NCBI GenBank assembly: GCA_016713225.1
Contig: JADJPO010000002.1
Location: 1-64,000 of the forward strand
Direction: 5' to 3'
Source: Kineosporiaceae bacterium
GTDB lineage: Bacteria; Actinomycetota; Actinomycetes; Actinomycetales; Kineosporiaceae
Length of the DNA: 64,000 nucleotides
Notes under the pieces: model-generated
The model's input: only the letters and a program-made list of their open reading frames with translations
What the model was told of the DNA's origin: nothing
The model's database searches: none
Program-made: the position numbers and the translations under genes
Part shown: one piece after another, positions 27,186-36,865 of the stretch
Layout of the letters: each line of letters starts with the position of its first letter
Position numbering within the stretch: the stretch's first letter is position 1

Positions 27186-27608
27186 ATGAGTTTCGACGAT
27201 CTCCCCGACAACTGGCCCGAACTACCCCTGACCGACCAGCGTCTGCTGGCCGACGTCCTCGACCTGGTGGTGTCCGAGCAGTCCCGCCGAGACGGCGCCC
27301 TGTACGTGTTGCTCTGCGACGAGCACGCCCGGCTGGTGCAACCCATCGCCATCGATCTGCTCGAGGCGCCGACCGACCTGGCCGGCCGCGAGGAGTTGAT
27401 GGCCAGCGTGGTCGGCATGACACATCACCTGGGCGAGAACGGGTCCTACGTGGTCGCGATCGCCCGGCGCGGCGGCCTCTCGGTGACCCCGGACGACGAA
27501 CAGTGGGCTGCCGCCGTCGAGTCCGCGCGCGGCAGTTGGCGACTGCTCGGGGTGCACGTGGTGACGCGTGACGGCAGCCGTCCGGTTCCGTTGACCCGCG
27601 CCGCGTAG
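27186..27608 (+). CDS. conserved 140-aa hypothetical protein (copy 2)
   Basis: Nearly identical to the gene at 17356-17778: six substitutions in 140 residues (Gln/His, His/Leu, Arg/Glu, Thr/Ala, Gln/Arg, Ile/Val), five of them in the last 50. The first 280 bp of coding DNA differ by only a few bases, while the 3' part is more diverged. This pattern suggests recent duplication or gene conversion. A similar TGTGGATAACTGAT upstream segment is kept. The next gene, a 2OG oxygenase, begins 25 bp downstream and may be co-transcribed. Confidence 0.7.
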   Translation: MSFDDLPDNWPELPLTDQRLLADVLDLVVSEQSRRDGALYVLLCDEHARLVQPIAIDLLEAPTDLAGREELMASVVGMTHHLGENGSYVVAIARRGGLSVTPDDEQWAAAVESARGSWRLLGVHVVTRDGSRPVPLTRAA

Positions 27609-27633
27609 TAGTCCCAGCACGAAAGGGCATGTC

Positions 27634-30033
27634 ATGACCCGTTCCGCCCGATCCCTCGCGCCGCGCGAGGAACTCGCTGACCTGCTCGGGGCCTCGGCCG
27701 GCCCACTGCAGTCGAGCGCTCGGCTCACCGTCCCGATCGACGACCTGCAGGTACACGTCGACGGGATCGGCCCGCTCGTGCTGCCGGTCACCGCGGCACG
27801 GGCCAAGAAGCTGTGTGAGTTCGCTGCGCCCGCCCGGTACGGGCGCGGTGAGCAGACCTTGACCGATCCGCAGGTGCGCAACACCTGGCACGTCCCCTCC
27901 GACAGGGTCACCATCGACTGGGGTGGCCGGCTGCCCGAACTGCTCGACGAGGCCCGCGGTGCCCTGGGACTGCCACGGACCTGCCGACTCGGCGCGCAGT
28001 TCCACTCGATGCTGGTCTACGAGCGCGGCCAGTTCTTCGTCGCGCACCAGGATTCGGTCACGGACGACGACATGCTCGCCACGTTGGTGGTGATGCTGCC
28101 CAGCGCCCACACCGGTGGCGAGCTCGTCGTCCACGACGTCCACGGCGAGGAGAGTTACGCCGGATCTCGCACGGAGGCAACGTGTGTCGCCTTCTACGCC
28201 GACCGGCTGCACGAGGTGAAACCGGTCCGCACCGGGTACCGGATCACCCTCACCTTCAACCTGCTGGTCGAGGGCAGCACCACGCCCTGCCCGGGGGCAT
28301 GGGAGAACGACATCGCCGTCGAGCAACTCGCGCGGCTGCTGCGTCGCCACTTCGCCACGGCTCGCGTCGGTCGGTACGACAGCACGCCGCTCGACCCGCC
28401 GTTGCGCCTGGCCTACCTGCTCGACCACCAGTACACCGCCCGTGGCCTGAGCTGGGAACGGCTCAAGGGGGTCGACGCCGAGCGCGCCGGCCTGCTGCGT
28501 GCCGCCGCCGACCGAGCGGATTGTGATGTCGTCCTGGCGTTGAGCGAGGTGCACGAGACCTGGGATGCCTACGAGCACGACGCCTACGGGGATTGGTACG
28601 ACCGTGACGTCGATGACGTCGATGACGTCGATGACGATTCCGACGTCGATTCCGATGGGGACGGGGCCTTCGATGACGGCGACCTCGGCAGCTATGAGGT
28701 GAACTCCCTCGTGGAGAGCGAGTTCGGGCTCACCCACTGGACCGACCCGGGCGGCACGACCATCGAACAGGTTCGCCTGTCCCTCGACGATGACGAGGTC
28801 TGCACCAGCACACCATCGGCGAACCTGCGGCCCTACGAGCAGGCCTTCGAGGGCTACATGGGCAACTACGGCAACACGCTCGACCTCTGGTACCGCCGTG
28901 CTGCCTTGTTGGTCTGGCCTCGCGAACTGGCGTTCGCCAATCGGGCGCAGGCCTCGCCGTCCTGGGCCGTGCAGAACCTGACGACCCGCTGGCGCGCCGC
29001 GAAGCAGGACGAGCAGCGCGAACAGGTCCGTGCCGAGCTGGCCAGCATGATGCCGCTCTGGCATCAGGTCGCCAGCGGTGCTCCGCATCAGGACCGGTTG
29101 CTGGGCAAGGCACTACAGCTCGCCGTGCTCGTGGACGACGAGGCCGCAGCCGCAGCGCTGCTGCGCCCGTTCCGGGTCGAGACCCTGAGCCCGACCCAGG
29201 TGCCGGCGCTGATCCGACTGGCGGATCGGCACGGGCAGCGTTGGGCGGACGACGTGGTGGGCGAGTGGTTCGGTCAGGTGGCCCGGCCGGACCTTGCCGC
29301 GGGACGACGCGAATGGCTGTCCACACTGCCTGCGCTGGCCGGTCCGCTCCTGCCGGCGCCCGGCCTGGCCGAGCTGGTGCTCACCCGGGCGTGGGCCGGC
29401 CTGGAGGGCCGGATCGGCTCCGCTCTGGCCGCTGATCCGCCGAGCGCGGTCTCGACGCAGTTGGCGACGTGGGGGATGCCCCTGGCCGCTGTGCTGGAGG
29501 CCACAGCCCTGGCCTCGGCCCCCGCCGTGCGCGATCGGATCGTGTCGGCGTGCCGCACACGCCTGCGGGCCGACGAACGGGTCATCGCCTGTCTGATGCC
29601 GGCTCTGAGCGTCGGTGCCATGCTGCCGGACGACGTCCGTCGGGACGCGGGATTCGCCGCGTTGGCGCGCCCGGTCGCCGACCGGTTGCGCGCTCGGCTG
29701 GCCTGCCCGGTGCGCGCCGACGACGACTGGTCGATCGTCCTACCACCGGGGTGCACCTGCGAACTGTGCGTGCAGCTGGGCACCTTTCTGGCAGCGCGAT
29801 CACGGCAGCTGTTCGAGTGGCCGCTGCGGCAGGACCGGCGATCGCACGTGCACGCTCGCCTCGACCGTGCCGAGCTGCCGGTGCGTCACCAGACGCGCCG
29901 CGTCGGGAGTCCGTTCACGTTGGTGCTCACCAAGACCGAGGAGCTGCACGGGCGCGAGCGCCGGGCCCGCGAAGCCGACCAACACGACCTGGCACGCCTC
30001 GAGGTCGACTGGGGCCTCGGTGGGCAGGGATGA
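27634..30033 (+). CDS. large 2OG-Fe(II) oxygenase-domain protein
   Basis: 799 aa. The prolyl-4-hydroxylase-like double-stranded beta-helix occupies about residues 110-215. Iron ligands would be H138 and D140 (in VAHQDS) and H193 (RLHEV), with Arg203 (GYRITLTF) for the 2-oxoglutarate carboxylate. GGELVVHD is the central strand. A very acidic Asp-rich stretch follows (around 325-350) and comes from a 9-nt tandem repeat. The remaining 400 residues are helical and unlike known domains I can name, with a CTCELC cysteine motif near the end. It could hydroxylate a protein or nucleic acid; the downstream SNF2 helicase makes a DNA or protein target plausible. Confidence 0.75.
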   Translation: MTRSARSLAPREELADLLGASAGPLQSSARLTVPIDDLQVHVDGIGPLVLPVTAARAKKLCEFAAPARYGRGEQTLTDPQVRNTWHVPSDRVTIDWGGRLPELLDEARGALGLPRTCRLGAQFHSMLVYERGQFFVAHQDSVTDDDMLATLVVMLPSAHTGGELVVHDVHGEESYAGSRTEATCVAFYADRLHEVKPVRTGYRITLTFNLLVEGSTTPCPGAWENDIAVEQLARLLRRHFATARVGRYDSTPLDPPLRLAYLLDHQYTARGLSWERLKGVDAERAGLLRAAADRADCDVVLALSEVHETWDAYEHDAYGDWYDRDVDDVDDVDDDSDVDSDGDGAFDDGDLGSYEVNSLVESEFGLTHWTDPGGTTIEQVRLSLDDDEVCTSTPSANLRPYEQAFEGYMGNYGNTLDLWYRRAALLVWPRELAFANRAQASPSWAVQNLTTRWRAAKQDEQREQVRAELASMMPLWHQVASGAPHQDRLLGKALQLAVLVDDEAAAAALLRPFRVETLSPTQVPALIRLADRHGQRWADDVVGEWFGQVARPDLAAGRREWLSTLPALAGPLLPAPGLAELVLTRAWAGLEGRIGSALAADPPSAVSTQLATWGMPLAAVLEATALASAPAVRDRIVSACRTRLRADERVIACLMPALSVGAMLPDDVRRDAGFAALARPVADRLRARLACPVRADDDWSIVLPPGCTCELCVQLGTFLAARSRQLFEWPLRQDRRSHVHARLDRAELPVRHQTRRVGSPFTLVLTKTEELHGRERRAREADQHDLARLEVDWGLGGQG
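28606..28632 (+). repeat. 9-nt tandem repeat coding acidic DDV units
   Basis: Three perfect copies of GACGTCGAT run in frame inside the 2OG-oxygenase gene, followed by degenerate copies to about 28660, giving an Asp/Val tract. Copy number could vary by slippage. Confidence 0.85.
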
Positions 30034-30168
30034 CCAGGTGGGGCCGATGAGACCGATGAGCCGGGTGAGGCGCGGGAGGTGTGCCCGACGGGACTCGACG
30101 CCGAGGAGAAGGCCCCCTCGGTGTGTGCCTGGCCACGGACTGTCGGTGGTTCGTGTTGGACTGTCCTC

Positions 30169-33100
30169 GTGAGCTCGCAGCTACCGGAATTGGCGCAGCT
30201 GTTGCGTCGTGTCACCGACGAGGACCTGCGCGATCTGGTCGGCGACGCTTGTCTGCGCCGCGGCCGCGACTACGTCCGGCAGCGACGAGTGGGCAGCTTG
30301 CGTCCGAACGGCTCGCGGGGGGTGATGGCCACGGTCCGGGGGTCGGGGCGCTCCTACTCGACCCAGGTCGAGTTGTCCGAGGGCGGTGAGTTCCTCGGCG
30401 GCGACTGTTCCTGCCCGATCGGGGGCGACTGCAAACACGTTGTCGCCGTGACCATCACGGCGCGTGAGACGTTCGGCATGGCCGGCGGTGTGGGGCGAGC
30501 AGGGTCGGTGGGGCCGAGCGCTGCCGCGGCGGTGAGGCCGCTGCGCGCCGTCCCCGCGACACCCGACTGGGAGCTACTGCTGACCGGCTTGGTCACCGCC
30601 CCGGTCGAGGCTGCGACCTACACACCGTTGGGCCTGCTGCTCGAGGTGACCGCGCCGCGTCCGACCTACTACGGCGCCGAACCGCGCAACAGCTCCCCAC
30701 GGATCACCCTGCGCCCGCTCATCCCGGGCAAGACCGGCTGGATCAAGACCGGGGTGTCCTGGAGCAAGCTGAGCTACCTCGGCTATGGCACTGCCGCGCC
30801 GGTTCCGCGGCAGCAGCAAGCCCTGTTGCGGCTGCAGGCGATGGCCACCGAGACGCACCGCTACTACTCCCCGCCGGACGTCGTCGACCTCGAGCACCTG
30901 GGGCACGGGTGGCTCGACGCGCTACGTCAGTGCCAGCGCTCTGGCGTCACCCTGCTCACCGACCAGCGGCACAGCGGCGAGGTGCGCCTGGCCGGCGAGC
31001 CGGCCCACCTGGCGATCGACCTGGTCCGAGCCGCGGACGGCGCTATCCGGTTGCTGCCCTCGGTGGCCCTTCCCGACGAGTTCGACGACTCGGAGACCGG
31101 CGAGCCGCGGTCGTGGATCACCGTGGGCTCCCCGCCGGTGGGCCTGTGGTCCAGCGCCGGCAACGACCTGTGGCTGGCCGGTTTCGACCCGCCCCTGGAC
31201 GCCGAGTCGGCGCGGTTGCTGCAGCACGGTCCGCTCGACATCCCGGTCCACGACGCCGAGCGATTCCTCACCACGGTCGCACCGGTGCTGGCCCGCCGGT
31301 TCCCGGTGACCTCGCCGGACGGCAGCGTCCAGGTCAGCGAGGTCGCCCCACCGCGGGTGCACCTTCAGCTGACCCATCTGCCCGAGGTCCGGCTCGCGCT
31401 GACCTGGTCGTTCCGCTACCAGGTGGGGCCGGATGCCGTCCGGGTCGGTCTCGACTCAGCCGATCACGCCGCCATCCGAGACCGCGACGCCGAGACAACC
31501 CTGCTGGCCGATCTCGTGGCGGACCTGCCACCCCGGTTGGTTCGCCCGCCGACCCCCACCCGCGGCGCCGTCCCCGAACCGGCGTCCGCCCTGGTCGGAT
31601 TCGACGTCGTCGACTTCCTGAACCGGGTGGTCCCGCGGCTGCGCCAACACCCCGACGTCGACCTCGAGATCAGCGGCGACGAGGTCACCTACACCGAGGC
31701 CGTCCACCCGCCGACGGTGCGGCTGGCGCTGACCGAGTCCGACCCGAACGCCGGCCCCGACTGGTTCGACCTGTCGGTCGCCGTCAGCGTCGGCGACGAG
31801 GACGTGCCCATGGCGCCCCTGATCACCGCCCTCACGCTCGGGCAGCCTCGGGTGATCCTGCCCTCGGGCACCTGGTTCCGCGTCGATCGTCCCGAGCTGG
31901 CCGACCTGAGGCGCCTGGTCGACGAGGCCCGCGCCATGCAGGACGACCCCCGTGGTCCGTTGCGGCTCTCGCCCTACCAGGCTGATCTGTGGTCCGAACT
32001 CGAGGCACTGGGCATCGTCGACGAGCAGAGCGAGCGGTGGTCGAGCCTGGTCAAGGGGCTCTCGGCCGACTCGCTCGAACCCGTGGCCACGCCGTCCGGG
32101 CTGCGCGCCACGCTGCGCCCCTACCAACAGGACGGCTTCTCGTGGCTCACGTTCCTGCGACGCCACGGCCTGGGCGGGGTGCTCGCGGACGACATGGGGC
32201 TGGGCAAGACCATGCAGGCTCTCGCCATGATCGTCCAGGCCCGCGAGGACGCCGCGGACGACGCTCCGTGGTTGGTGGTCGCCCCCGCCTCGGTGCTCTC
32301 GGTGTGGGCCGGTGAGGCCGAGCGGTTCGCGCCAGGCCTGAAGGTGGCGGTCGCGTCCAGCACGAACCGGCGCGGTGCGGGGGTGGGTCAGGTCCCCGAG
32401 AACGTCGACCTCGTGGTGACCTCGTACGCCGTGTTCCGGCTCGACGAGACGGCCTTCGCCGAGCGGGCCTGGTCAGGACTGATCCTCGACGAGGCGCAGG
32501 CGGTGAAGAACCACCAGTCGGCCACCTACCAGTGCGCTCGACGACTGTCGGCAGGCATCAAGTTCGCCATCACCGGCACTCCGATGGAGAACAACCTGAT
32601 GGAGCTGTGGGCGCTGCTGTCCATCGTCGCCCCCGGGTTGTTCCCACACCCGAAGGCCTTCGCCGAGCACTTCCGTCGTCCGATCGAGAGTGGTTCGGCG
32701 CCCGAGCGGCTGGCCACGCTGCGGCGCCGGATCCGGCCGGTGATGTTGCGCCGCACCAAGAACGAGGTCGCTCGTGATCTGCCGCCCAAGCAGGAGCAGG
32801 TGGTGCACGTCGAGCTGCCACCCAAGCACCGCCGGGTCTACGACCGCGGGCTGGCACGGCAGCGGCAGCGGGTGCTCGGCCTGCTCGAGGACGCCGCCCG
32901 CAACCGGATCGCGATCTTCCGCGCGTTGACGGTGCTGCGCCAGCTGAGCCTGCACCCCGGTCTGGTCGAGCCCGAGCACCGTGGTCAGTCCTGCGCCAAG
33001 ATCGACACCTTGATCGAGCTGGTGTCCCCGGTGATCGCCGAGGGGCACAAGGTGCTGGTCTTCAGCCAGTTCACCTCCTTCCTGGCCCTGGTGCGCGAAC

Positions 33101-33492
33101 GGCTGGTGGTGGAGGGAGTGCCCTTCAGTTACCTCGATGGCAGCACCCGCGATCGGCAGCAGGTGGTCGAGGAGTTCCGGACCGGCAGAAACCAGGTCTT
33201 CCTGATCTCGCTCAAGGCCGGCGGAGTGGGGTTGACCCTGACCGAGGCCGACTACGTCTTCCTGCTCGACCCGTGGTGGAACCCCGCTGTCGAGGCCCAG
33301 GCCATCGACCGGACCCATCGGATCGGGCAGGACAAACCCGTCAACGTCTATCGGCTGGTCAGCGCCGACACCATCGAGGACAAGGTGGTGGCCCTGCAAG
33401 ACCGCAAGCGTGAGCTGTTCGCGAGCGTGGTGGACGACGGGGCGCTCGCCTCGGGCAGCCTGACCGCCGAGGACATCAGGGGTCTGTTGTAG
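30169..33492 (+). CDS. SWIM zinc-finger SNF2-family helicase
   Basis: 1107 aa from GTG 30169 (an in-frame start at 30079 is possible). A SWIM zinc finger lies near residues 80-91 (CSCPIGGDCKH). A central bacterial SNF2-associated region (about 130-640) is followed by the Swi2/Snf2 ATPase: motif I DDMGLGKT (about 674), motif II DEAQ (about 773), and motif III ITGTPMENN. Helicase-C motifs are LVFSQFTSFL, SLKAGGVGLTLTEADYVFLLDPWWNP and DRTHRIGQ. All ATPase motifs look intact. It probably moves along or remodels DNA-protein complexes. It follows the 2OG-oxygenase gene by 135 bp. Confidence 0.92.
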   Translation: MSSQLPELAQLLRRVTDEDLRDLVGDACLRRGRDYVRQRRVGSLRPNGSRGVMATVRGSGRSYSTQVELSEGGEFLGGDCSCPIGGDCKHVVAVTITARETFGMAGGVGRAGSVGPSAAAAVRPLRAVPATPDWELLLTGLVTAPVEAATYTPLGLLLEVTAPRPTYYGAEPRNSSPRITLRPLIPGKTGWIKTGVSWSKLSYLGYGTAAPVPRQQQALLRLQAMATETHRYYSPPDVVDLEHLGHGWLDALRQCQRSGVTLLTDQRHSGEVRLAGEPAHLAIDLVRAADGAIRLLPSVALPDEFDDSETGEPRSWITVGSPPVGLWSSAGNDLWLAGFDPPLDAESARLLQHGPLDIPVHDAERFLTTVAPVLARRFPVTSPDGSVQVSEVAPPRVHLQLTHLPEVRLALTWSFRYQVGPDAVRVGLDSADHAAIRDRDAETTLLADLVADLPPRLVRPPTPTRGAVPEPASALVGFDVVDFLNRVVPRLRQHPDVDLEISGDEVTYTEAVHPPTVRLALTESDPNAGPDWFDLSVAVSVGDEDVPMAPLITALTLGQPRVILPSGTWFRVDRPELADLRRLVDEARAMQDDPRGPLRLSPYQADLWSELEALGIVDEQSERWSSLVKGLSADSLEPVATPSGLRATLRPYQQDGFSWLTFLRRHGLGGVLADDMGLGKTMQALAMIVQAREDAADDAPWLVVAPASVLSVWAGEAERFAPGLKVAVASSTNRRGAGVGQVPENVDLVVTSYAVFRLDETAFAERAWSGLILDEAQAVKNHQSATYQCARRLSAGIKFAITGTPMENNLMELWALLSIVAPGLFPHPKAFAEHFRRPIESGSAPERLATLRRRIRPVMLRRTKNEVARDLPPKQEQVVHVELPPKHRRVYDRGLARQRQRVLGLLEDAARNRIAIFRALTVLRQLSLHPGLVEPEHRGQSCAKIDTLIELVSPVIAEGHKVLVFSQFTSFLALVRERLVVEGVPFSYLDGSTRDRQQVVEEFRTGRNQVFLISLKAGGVGLTLTEADYVFLLDPWWNPAVEAQAIDRTHRIGQDKPVNVYRLVSADTIEDKVVALQDRKRELFASVVDDGALASGSLTAEDIRGLL

Positions 33493-33562
33493 GCGTGACC
33501 TGAGCAGGCCGCTGCCCACCGGTACGGTGGGCGCGCCGGCGGCGAAGACGAGGGACCCGAGG

Positions 33563-36034
33563 ATGACGGTGTCGATGCACGCTGCGGCCTCCGACCCGGT
33601 GCCGGCGGACGCCACGCCGGTGTCGTGGCCGAGCGTCACGGTGGCGCTGACCTCGCGCCGCATGGCCTCGGTGCTCGTCGGGGCCTGGCTCGCGGTCGAG
33701 GGCTACGGCGTGCTGACCGCGCCCGCCAACACCTTCCACGCGCCGCTGCTCGCCGCGGCCGCGATCGGGGTGGGCCTGATCACCAGCGTGATCGTCGGCC
33801 TGCGTCCGTCCGTACCGGCGGCCTGGTTGGTCGGCGGCAGCAGTATCGCCCTGGTCGCCGATCTGCTGCTGACCGATCTGCGTCGCGCCAGCGACCACGG
33901 GTTCGTCGTCTTCTGGTTGCCGGGAGTGGTCGCGGTGAGCGCCGGATTCCTGCTGCGAGAGCGGGTTTCCCGACTGATCATCCTGGCCGTGGCCGGCGGG
34001 TCGGCCACGCTCATCCTGTCGCGCGTGGTGCCCGTCGCCGGATGGCGTCCGGGGCTCACCACCGCGCTGGAGTCGATCTGTTTCACCCTCACCGACGGGG
34101 TGGCCGCCATCTTGCTGACCCGGGCCATGCGCGACGTCGCCGCAGCGGCGGATCGCGAGATGACCAGGGCGGACGCCGAGCGCGCGGCTCAGGAGCGCGC
34201 GGCCAGTCGGCGGGCGATCGCCCTCGAGCTGGCCGCTCGGCTGCACGACACGGTGATCAACACGCTGTCCGCGCTCGTCGTCCGGGGGGACGTGCTGGAT
34301 CAGCAGGCGATCCGGGCGGCGTGCGTCCACTCCGCCGACACGGTCGACAGCATCCTGGCCGGTGGTGACGTCGCCGACCTGACCGACCCGGTCGGCCGGA
34401 TCCTGGACGGCGCGCGGCAGGGTGAGGCCGCGCCCGGTGCCGGGGTCGAGCTCATCGGCGTGAGCCCCGAGGAGTTCGGCGTCCTGCTCGGTCGGGTGCC
34501 GGACCCGGTCCGCGCGGCCCTGGTCGGTGCCGTCCGTGAGGCCCTCGTCAACGTCGCCCGCCACAGTGGGCGAAACCTCGCCCGGGTCGAGGTCCGGGCC
34601 ACGGACGAGGTGTTCGAGATCGTGGTCGCGGACGACGGTGCCGGCTTCGATGGTCGGGTGATCCCCGGCCGCGGTCTGCACGTGTCGGTTCTGCAACGCT
34701 GTGCGGCCGTGGGGGTCGACGTCCGGATCGACTCGGCCCCGGGGCGAGGCACCCGCGTGGTCTTCGGGTACGAGCCATCGGACGCCGACCCGGCCGGGGC
34801 GGCGTCCGACCGCCAGGCGATCTTCGACAGCGAGGAACTGCTGCGTTCGGTCCGCCGCCCGTTCGCGGCTCGGATCGGCTACAGCGTGGCGGGGATGTGC
34901 GCCTGCCTCACCCTGATCACGACGACGGGATGGTCGTCCTGGTCGTCGTGGCTGGCGTTGGGGGTGCTGGCCGTCGTCCTCGTCACGGCCCCCGGCCGGC
35001 TCGACGATCAGGGGTGGCTGACCGCTGCCGGTGTCGGTCTGGTGATCGCGGTGATCCCCGCACTCATCGGGCTGCCCGGCCTGGGCGCGACCGGGTGCAA
35101 CCGCGTCAGCACCTCGTGGTGGGGCACCGATGGCGCACTGGTCCCGTTCGTCCTGTTGGTCTTCCTGTCCCGGGGATGGTGGCCGACGGCGGCCGGTCTG
35201 CTGGTCTACTCGGGGGCCGTGGGGGTGGTGGCGCAGTCGGTCTGGTCGGCGGGATGCGGGACCGCCGCGGTCCTCGCCGGTGTGCTCGATGCCGTCGCCG
35301 TGATCGCCATGATCTACTTCCGGATGTACCTGTCCCGGGTGGCTCGTCGGGCCTCGGTCGCGAACGCGCGTGCCCGGGCGGCGCGCCTGGGCGAGGTGGA
35401 GCGTGAGGCGACGCTGAGGGTGCGCCGGGCCGACCTCGCCACCGTTCTGCACGAGGCATCCGGGCTGTTGCGCCGGATCGCCTCGGGGGACCTCGACCCC
35501 CGAGACCCCGTCACCCGCGAACAGTGCGCCCTGATGGAACGCCATGTGCGCCAACTGACTCGGTTGCAGCACCGTCACGACGAGCTGGGCGCCATTCTGA
35601 CCGTGGCGCTCGGTCTCGCCCACGCGGCAGGTGTCGCCCTGGTGCTTCGGCTCGGGGAGGACGACGTGCCGACCGCCGAGGCAGCCACGACGATGGCGGC
35701 CGTGCTGCACGCCGTCCTCGACGCCTGCCGGCGAGGTGACACGGTCACCGTCGTCCATCTCGGGTCTGGTGTCGGCTCGCGGCTGACCATCACGGCGCCG
35801 TGCAGCTCGCCACCCGGCTTGGCCGGCATCGCCTCACCCGGCACGCTGGAGGCGGCGCGGGAAGCCGGATGGGACGTCCGGTGCTCGGACCTCGTCGAGC
35901 AGTACCTGATCGAGTTTCGATGGAGGGGACAGGCATGGACGACGCCCGCACGGGACCCAGCCGACCGGTCGCGCCCGGTGGGGGAGTCCGGGTCGGCATC
36001 GTCGACGACCACGCCCTCTTCCGCGACGGCCTGA
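33563..36034 (+). CDS. two-part membrane histidine kinase-like sensor
   Basis: 823 aa from ATG 33563. The first part has five or six transmembrane helices (about 30-190), a dimerisation helix with likely phospho-acceptor H228 (ARLHDTVINTL), and a HATPase_c domain (REALVNVARHS, VADDGAGFDG, GRGLHVSVLQR, APGRGTRVVF). This is the NarX/LiaS-like class. Unusually a second block follows, with four to five more helices (about 440-590) and a coiled coil with a degenerate ATPase-like tail. The gene overlaps the response regulator by 100 bp. The signal is unknown. Confidence 0.8.
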   Translation: MTVSMHAAASDPVPADATPVSWPSVTVALTSRRMASVLVGAWLAVEGYGVLTAPANTFHAPLLAAAAIGVGLITSVIVGLRPSVPAAWLVGGSSIALVADLLLTDLRRASDHGFVVFWLPGVVAVSAGFLLRERVSRLIILAVAGGSATLILSRVVPVAGWRPGLTTALESICFTLTDGVAAILLTRAMRDVAAAADREMTRADAERAAQERAASRRAIALELAARLHDTVINTLSALVVRGDVLDQQAIRAACVHSADTVDSILAGGDVADLTDPVGRILDGARQGEAAPGAGVELIGVSPEEFGVLLGRVPDPVRAALVGAVREALVNVARHSGRNLARVEVRATDEVFEIVVADDGAGFDGRVIPGRGLHVSVLQRCAAVGVDVRIDSAPGRGTRVVFGYEPSDADPAGAASDRQAIFDSEELLRSVRRPFAARIGYSVAGMCACLTLITTTGWSSWSSWLALGVLAVVLVTAPGRLDDQGWLTAAGVGLVIAVIPALIGLPGLGATGCNRVSTSWWGTDGALVPFVLLVFLSRGWWPTAAGLLVYSGAVGVVAQSVWSAGCGTAAVLAGVLDAVAVIAMIYFRMYLSRVARRASVANARARAARLGEVEREATLRVRRADLATVLHEASGLLRRIASGDLDPRDPVTREQCALMERHVRQLTRLQHRHDELGAILTVALGLAHAAGVALVLRLGEDDVPTAEAATTMAAVLHAVLDACRRGDTVTVVHLGSGVGSRLTITAPCSSPPGLAGIASPGTLEAAREAGWDVRCSDLVEQYLIEFRWRGQAWTTPARDPADRSRPVGESGSASSTTTPSSATA

Positions 36035-36627
36035 TCTTCACGGTGCAGGAGCGCGGTGCTCACCGCGTCGTGGTCGCCTGTGCCGATCTGGACCAGTTCG
36101 GGGAATGGCTCACGGCCACGCCCCAGACCAGGCATCCGCAGGTCGTCTTGCTCGATCTGCGCCTGACCGGTGGCCTGGTCGGGGTCGGCGACGTCGAGAC
36201 GCTGGTCGAGCGCGGGATGCGGGTCCTGATCGTCTCGGGAACCCGTGACGCCGTGGTGCTGCAGGCGATTCTGCGAGCCGGTGCCGCGGGCTTCGTGGCG
36301 AAGGAGGACTCCTCGCGGGAGCTGCTCGCGGCCATCGAGGCTGCCGCCACCGGCAACACCTGGACGTCGCGTGAGCTGGCGGAGATCGTCGCGCGGGACC
36401 CGGTGCGGCCGGCGCTGAGCGAGCGGGAGCTGGAGGCCGTCACCCTCTACGCCGGCGGGCTCACGATGGCCTCGGTGGCACGACAGATGGGGGTCGGCTA
36501 CGACACGGCCCGCCAGTACGTCGAACGCGCCCGGCGCAAGTGGGCGGGTGTCGGTCGCGAGGCGCGCACCAAGACCGACCTGTACGAAGCGGCTCGCCAG
36601 GATGGGCTGCTGAACCGCGAGACCTGA
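35935..36627 (+). CDS. LuxR/NarL family response regulator
   Basis: 230 aa from ATG 35935 with GGAGGGGA upstream, inside the kinase gene. The receiver domain (about 18-135) has acidic D24/D25, phospho-acceptor D74 (VVLLDLRL), S101 and K123 (AGFVAKED). A LuxR-type helix-turn-helix follows (160-205, LSERELEAVTLYAGGLTMASVARQMGV). It is the cognate regulator of the overlapping kinase. A 13-bp tandem repeat covers its 3' end and stop codon. Confidence 0.9.
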   Translation: MDDARTGPSRPVAPGGGVRVGIVDDHALFRDGLIFTVQERGAHRVVVACADLDQFGEWLTATPQTRHPQVVLLDLRLTGGLVGVGDVETLVERGMRVLIVSGTRDAVVLQAILRAGAAGFVAKEDSSRELLAAIEAAATGNTWTSRELAEIVARDPVRPALSERELEAVTLYAGGLTMASVARQMGVGYDTARQYVERARRKWAGVGREARTKTDLYEAARQDGLLNRET

Positions 36628-36642
36628 TCGCGAGACCTGATC
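36617..36642 (+). repeat. 13-bp tandem direct repeat at response-regulator 3' end
   Basis: GCGAGACCTGATC occurs at 36617-36629 and 36630-36642, with a partial third copy after. The first copy contains the TGA stop at 36625-36627. Confidence 0.8.
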
Positions 36643-36865
36643 GCGAGAGCTCACTCGACGCTTCTCGCGGCGACCGGTCATGTCCCCCGTTCTGGGGTCA
36701 GGTGTGATGATCGCAGGACACCCGTTCAGGGGTCGCGAGGGTGGCTGGGCAGGACCGTGCCGCAGGGATCAGGCGAGCATGGAGGCCACGCCGGGTCAAT
36801 CGGCGCCGGGGCAGGTGGAGGGGACCAGCCCGAGCGGCGATCGAGCCTGCCACTCGGGTGCACGA

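Noticed and set aside
28606..28660. Possible CRISPR-like or regulatory repeat
   Set aside because: The 9-nt units are in frame and code an Asp tract; there are no spacers.
26953..29088. 711-codon open frame antisense to the 140-aa gene and the 2OG oxygenase
   Set aside because: No family features; it only mirrors the codon bias of the two real genes.
33476..35758. 760-codon open frame antisense to the histidine kinase
   Set aside because: His/Gly/Asp/Arg-rich shadow; the sense frame has kinase motifs.
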